Notes under the pieces: generated by a model
Told to the model about the DNA's origin: nothing
Database searches by the model: none
What the model saw: only the letters and a program-made list of their open reading frames with translations
Shown here: positions 5,962-8,096 of the stretch, one piece after another
Layout: each line of letters starts with the position of its first letter
How positions within the stretch are numbered: the stretch's first letter is position 1
NCBI GenBank assembly: GCA_023301645.1
Contig: JALZUH010000147.1
Span: 1 to 8,096, forward strand
Origin: Akkermansiaceae bacterium
Lineage (GTDB): Bacteria > Verrucomicrobiota > Verrucomicrobiia > Verrucomicrobiales > Akkermansiaceae
Direction of reading: 5' to 3'
DNA: 8,096 bases
Made by a program: the position numbers and the translations under genes

Positions 5962-6978
5962 TTATCCCATGGGGTAGGGGATGTCTTTACTAACGAGGTC
6001 TATTTCGCTGAGGATCTCTTCGCTGAGGTGGAGGTCGGCGGCTGCTAGGATAGGGTCTAGGTGCTCTAGCTTGGATACTCCTACGATGGTGGAGGGGACG
6101 AAGTCGTGCTGCTTACTCCATGCTGTGGCGAGGGTGGCGACGTCGAGGTTAAAGTTTTTAGCAATGTCGATAATGCGGCGTGTCGTTTCTAGCGTTTTGT
6201 CATTGATGAAGCGCGCTGCCATGGCTCTCTGGCGTGCTTTGCCCGTGAGGTATTGGGTGAATCTAGCGCCTTCGGGTTGTTTGCCATCATTGTATTTACC
6301 GGTGAGGACTCCTCCTGCAAGTGGGCTGTATGGGAGTAGGCTGACTTGTTCTTTACGGCAGGCGAGGGCGAGTTCGTCTTCGAATCGGCGGTTATTGATG
6401 GAGAAGTTATTCTGAATGGTGTCGTAGCGCTTGAGGTTTTTGGTGTCGCTGGTCCAGAGGGATTTCATCAGACCGTAGCAGTTTTCATTACTGGTGCCGA
6501 TGCTGCGGATTTTGCCTTCGGTGACGAGGTCGTGGAGTGTTTCGAGGGTGTCTTCTGTGCGCATGCCGTGATCGGGCCAGTGGACTTGGTAGAGGTCGAT
6601 GTAGTCGGTCTTGAGTCTGCGAAGGCTGCCTTCGAGGGCTTTGCGGATGTTGTGGCCATCAAGGGCGGCTTTCCCTCCTCGGACGGGTGGGTTGAACCAG
6701 CCGTGTGCGGCTCCTGCTATCTTGGTGGCTATGATGAGGCTGTCTCGGTCTTTGTCCTGCATCCATTCTCCGAGCCATGTTTCGGTGAGGCCGGCCTTGT
6801 CGACTGTGGGTGGCACTGGGTAGATCTCGGCGGTATCAATGAAGTCGATGCCAGCGTCGGTGGCACGGTCAAGGATGCGGAAGCTTTCTTGCTTATCACA
6901 TTGTTCGCCGAAGGTCATGGTGCCGAGGCATATTTCACTGACGACGATTCCGCTGCTGCCTAGTCGGTTCTGTTTCAT
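5962..6978 (-). CDS. Aldo/keto reductase, Tas-like (YajO/Tas subfamily)
   Basis: This 338-residue protein is a full-length cytoplasmic aldo/keto reductase with an NADPH-dependent (alpha/beta)8 barrel. The catalytic tetrad is present: D48, Y53, K86 and H133. The N-terminus with GLGTMTFGEQ-like sequence (18-26 here), AEIYPVPP (50-57), GLTETWLG (63-70) and DYIDLYQVHWP (125-135) closely follow E. coli Tas as I remember it, and the C-terminus ends in a similar YP motif. SPLAGGVLTGKY (218-229) and the STIVGVSKLEHLD segment are the usual cofactor-binding parts. The physiological substrate of Tas-type enzymes is not established, so I give only the family. It stands alone on the minus strand, divergent from the TerC gene 67 bases away. 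No Shine-Dalgarno sequence precedes the ATG. Confidence 0.95.
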   Translation of the reverse strand: MKQNRLGSSGIVVSEICLGTMTFGEQCDKQESFRILDRATDAGIDFIDTAEIYPVPPTVDKAGLTETWLGEWMQDKDRDSLIIATKIAGAAHGWFNPPVRGGKAALDGHNIRKALEGSLRRLKTDYIDLYQVHWPDHGMRTEDTLETLHDLVTEGKIRSIGTSNENCYGLMKSLWTSDTKNLKRYDTIQNNFSINNRRFEDELALACRKEQVSLLPYSPLAGGVLTGKYNDGKQPEGARFTQYLTGKARQRAMAARFINDKTLETTRRIIDIAKNFNLDVATLATAWSKQHDFVPSTIVGVSKLEHLDPILAAADLHLSEEILSEIDLVSKDIPYPMG

Positions 6979-6988
6979 AGATAATCTT

Positions 6989-7025
6989 AAGATGGTCGAT
7001 CTCTGGGGCTTGGCAAGTCCATCTT
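6989..7025. promoter_or_regulatory. Inverted repeat in the divergent promoter region (candidate operator)
   Basis: AAGATGG (6989-6995) and CCATCTT (7019-7025) are perfect 7-bp inverted arms separated by 23 bases, centred near 7007. They lie wholly within the 67 bases between the divergent reductase and TerC start codons. A dyad here could bind a regulator acting on both genes, or be chance. No clear sigma70 boxes are visible. Confidence 0.3.
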
Positions 7026-7045
7026 GATGTGATAGTGCATTGGCT

Positions 7046-7828
7046 ATGCAAAACCTTATTGATCTCGCGATGCTTATTATGCTTCAGGCTGTGCTTGGAT
7101 TTGATAACCTTCTTTATATTTCGTTGGAGTCTAAACGAGCTCCCCTTGAGAAGCAGCGCTCGGTGCGCATGTGGGGTATTGGCTTGGCGGTGGCACTGCG
7201 AATTGTGCTGTTGTTCTTACTACTGAAGATGATGAATTCGTTCCAGTCGTCTTGGTTTAAGATCGATAACGAGTATGTGCATGCGGATGTGAATTTCACG
7301 GCGGTGATTACGCTCTTTGGTGGTGGGTTTATTATTTATACCGCCATTAAGGAAATTATCCATATGGTGAGTCTTGAGGATTCTCATGCTGTGGCGGAGG
7401 ATAAGAAGGCTGGTTCTGTAGCGAAGATTGTCGCTCTGATTGTGATGATGAATCTGATTTTCTCTTTTGATTCAATACTGAGCGCGATGGCGATTACGAA
7501 GGTGGCTTGGGTAATGACGGTTGCTATTATTATTAGTGGTATTCTGATGATTGTGCTCGCCGATAAGGTGTCTGCTTTCTTGCAGAAGAACCGTCTCTAT
7601 GAGGTGCTTGGTTTGTTTATTCTTTTTGTGGTGGGTATTTACCTCGTCTCAGAGGGTGGTCACTTGGCTCATTTGGAGTTCTTCGGTCATGCTGTGGAGG
7701 CGATGAGTAAGACGACATTTTACTTCGTCATTGCTGTGATGGTCCTGGTGGACATCGTTCAGGGTAGGTATCAGAAGAAGCTGATGGCTCAGAGAGCGAG
7801 GACGAGCGGTCATAAGGAGCTTTCATAG
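7046..7828 (+). CDS. TerC-family integral membrane protein (YkoY/Alx-like)
   Basis: From the ATG at 7046 the protein has 260 residues and about seven membrane helices (approximately 4-27, 43-64, 84-108, 125-149, 152-175, 186-204, 222-240). Two family marks stand out: VLGFDNLLYI (16-25), the TerC first-helix motif with D20 and N21 in the membrane, and IFSFDSILSA (138-147) with D142 in the fourth helix. By family knowledge TerC/YkoY/Alx proteins export manganese or help load metal onto exported proteins; the metal cannot be read here. A basic tail ends the protein. A TTG at 7040 two codons upstream is possible, but ATG is the better choice; neither has a Shine-Dalgarno sequence. It is divergent from the Tas-like reductase gene and no partner gene follows within the window. 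Confidence 0.9.
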   Translation: MQNLIDLAMLIMLQAVLGFDNLLYISLESKRAPLEKQRSVRMWGIGLAVALRIVLLFLLLKMMNSFQSSWFKIDNEYVHADVNFTAVITLFGGGFIIYTAIKEIIHMVSLEDSHAVAEDKKAGSVAKIVALIVMMNLIFSFDSILSAMAITKVAWVMTVAIIISGILMIVLADKVSAFLQKNRLYEVLGLFILFVVGIYLVSEGGHLAHLEFFGHAVEAMSKTTFYFVIAVMVLVDIVQGRYQKKLMAQRARTSGHKELS

Positions 7829-7874
7829 CGGGGGGCTTCACGCTGAACTCTAGATGCCCTTGAGTCTCTGGGGT

Positions 7875-7888
7875 GCTGAGCTCTCAGC
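7875..7888 (+). terminator. Small palindrome after the TerC gene, weak terminator candidate
   Basis: GCTGAG (7875-7880), CT, CTCAGC (7883-7888) is a near-continuous palindrome that can fold as a 5-bp stem with a 4-base loop. It is followed by TTATCCTTGGTT rather than a T-run, so intrinsic termination is doubtful. Confidence 0.22.
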
Positions 7889-7907
7889 TTATCCTTGGTT
7901 AGTCGTA

Positions 7908-7932
7908 TCACTGGCGCGGTTTGTGCCAGTGA
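7908..7932. repeat. Perfect 8-bp hairpin downstream of the TerC gene
   Basis: TCACTGGC (7908-7915) and GCCAGTGA (7925-7932) pair perfectly around the 9-base loop GCGGTTTGT. No T-run follows on either strand, so it may be a factor-dependent terminator, an mRNA 3'-end stabiliser or an operator for a gene beyond the window. Confidence 0.4.
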
Positions 7933-8096
7933 GGAGAGTAGTATGGTCGTGTGTCTTATGTTCTCACGAGTGATCGGTCGGATCTTATGATGTTTTGTCC
8001 TTTTTATATTTGCAGATAGAAATGAGCTGGTTAGATCTATTTTCATAGAGTCATGAGGACTTAATGAATTAATAAGATGATGATACCGACATTGAA

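Larger units (their letters stand above)
7829..8096. other. Intergenic stretch with two hairpins, no convincing gene
   Basis: These 268 bases after the TerC-family gene contain two inverted repeats (7875-7888 and 7908-7932) and an AT-rich part from about 8000. A minus-strand frame of 78 codons crosses the TerC stop but has no recognisable content. An ATG at 8077 followed by a second ATG stays open for the six codons to the window edge and might begin a gene, but that is too short to call. Confidence 0.4.

Noticed and set aside
6346..6963. A 205-codon plus-strand frame opposite the aldo/keto reductase gene
   Set aside because: It mirrors the reductase codons and has no motif of its own; the minus-strand protein has the full catalytic tetrad.
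6979..7045. A yybP-ykoY manganese riboswitch upstream of the TerC-family gene
   Set aside because: This riboswitch is known before TerC-family genes, but it needs about 100 bases or more and only 67 separate the divergent start codons.
7810..8046. A 78-codon minus-strand frame at the right end
   Set aside because: It overlaps the TerC gene end and both hairpins, and its product has no recognisable pattern.
8077..8096. A gene start at ATG-ATG near the right edge
   Set aside because: Only six codons are visible and there is no ribosome binding site, so it cannot be supported from this window.

Overview
This window looks like a chromosomal segment of a Gram-negative-type bacterium with mid-range GC. 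Its gene set (Der GTPase, CDP-alcohol phosphatidyltransferase, Bcp peroxiredoxin, RsmA joined to a Nudix domain, Tas-like aldo/keto reductase, TerC-family membrane protein) and near absence of Shine-Dalgarno sequences would fit a Verrucomicrobiota-like or related PVC lineage. That assignment is a guess from protein style; no marker here proves it.

Layout. Positions 1-1090 hold two plus-strand genes for small membrane proteins I do not recognise. They are separated by a structured 90-base spacer with a perfect dyad directly upstream of the second start codon. This part lacks the strong G-over-C skew of the rest of the window and may be an insertion. Positions 1091-3671 hold a minus-strand run, apparently one operon read from right to left: CDP-alcohol phosphatidyltransferase, der, HIT-family protein. 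A 118-base divergent region follows. Positions 3790-5700 hold a plus-strand pair 33 bases apart: bcp peroxiredoxin, then a single 469-residue protein joining the 16S rRNA dimethyltransferase RsmA to a complete Nudix hydrolase domain. A minus-strand tRNA-Arg(CCG) with encoded CCA lies at 5768-5842. A minus-strand Tas-like aldo/keto reductase (5962-6978) and a plus-strand TerC-family gene (7046-7828) diverge from a 67-base region carrying a 7-bp inverted repeat. The last 268 bases hold two hairpin-forming repeats and no convincing gene.

Functions. Most genes are housekeeping: ribosome assembly and rRNA modification (Der, RsmA), membrane lipid synthesis (CDP-alcohol transferase), peroxide defence (Bcp), nucleotide clean-up (HIT, Nudix) and, by family, metal export (TerC). 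Nothing here amounts to a new defence or mobile system. The points most worth a second look are the RsmA-Nudix fusion, the skew-free first kilobase with its structured spacer, and the consistent lack of ribosome binding sites.
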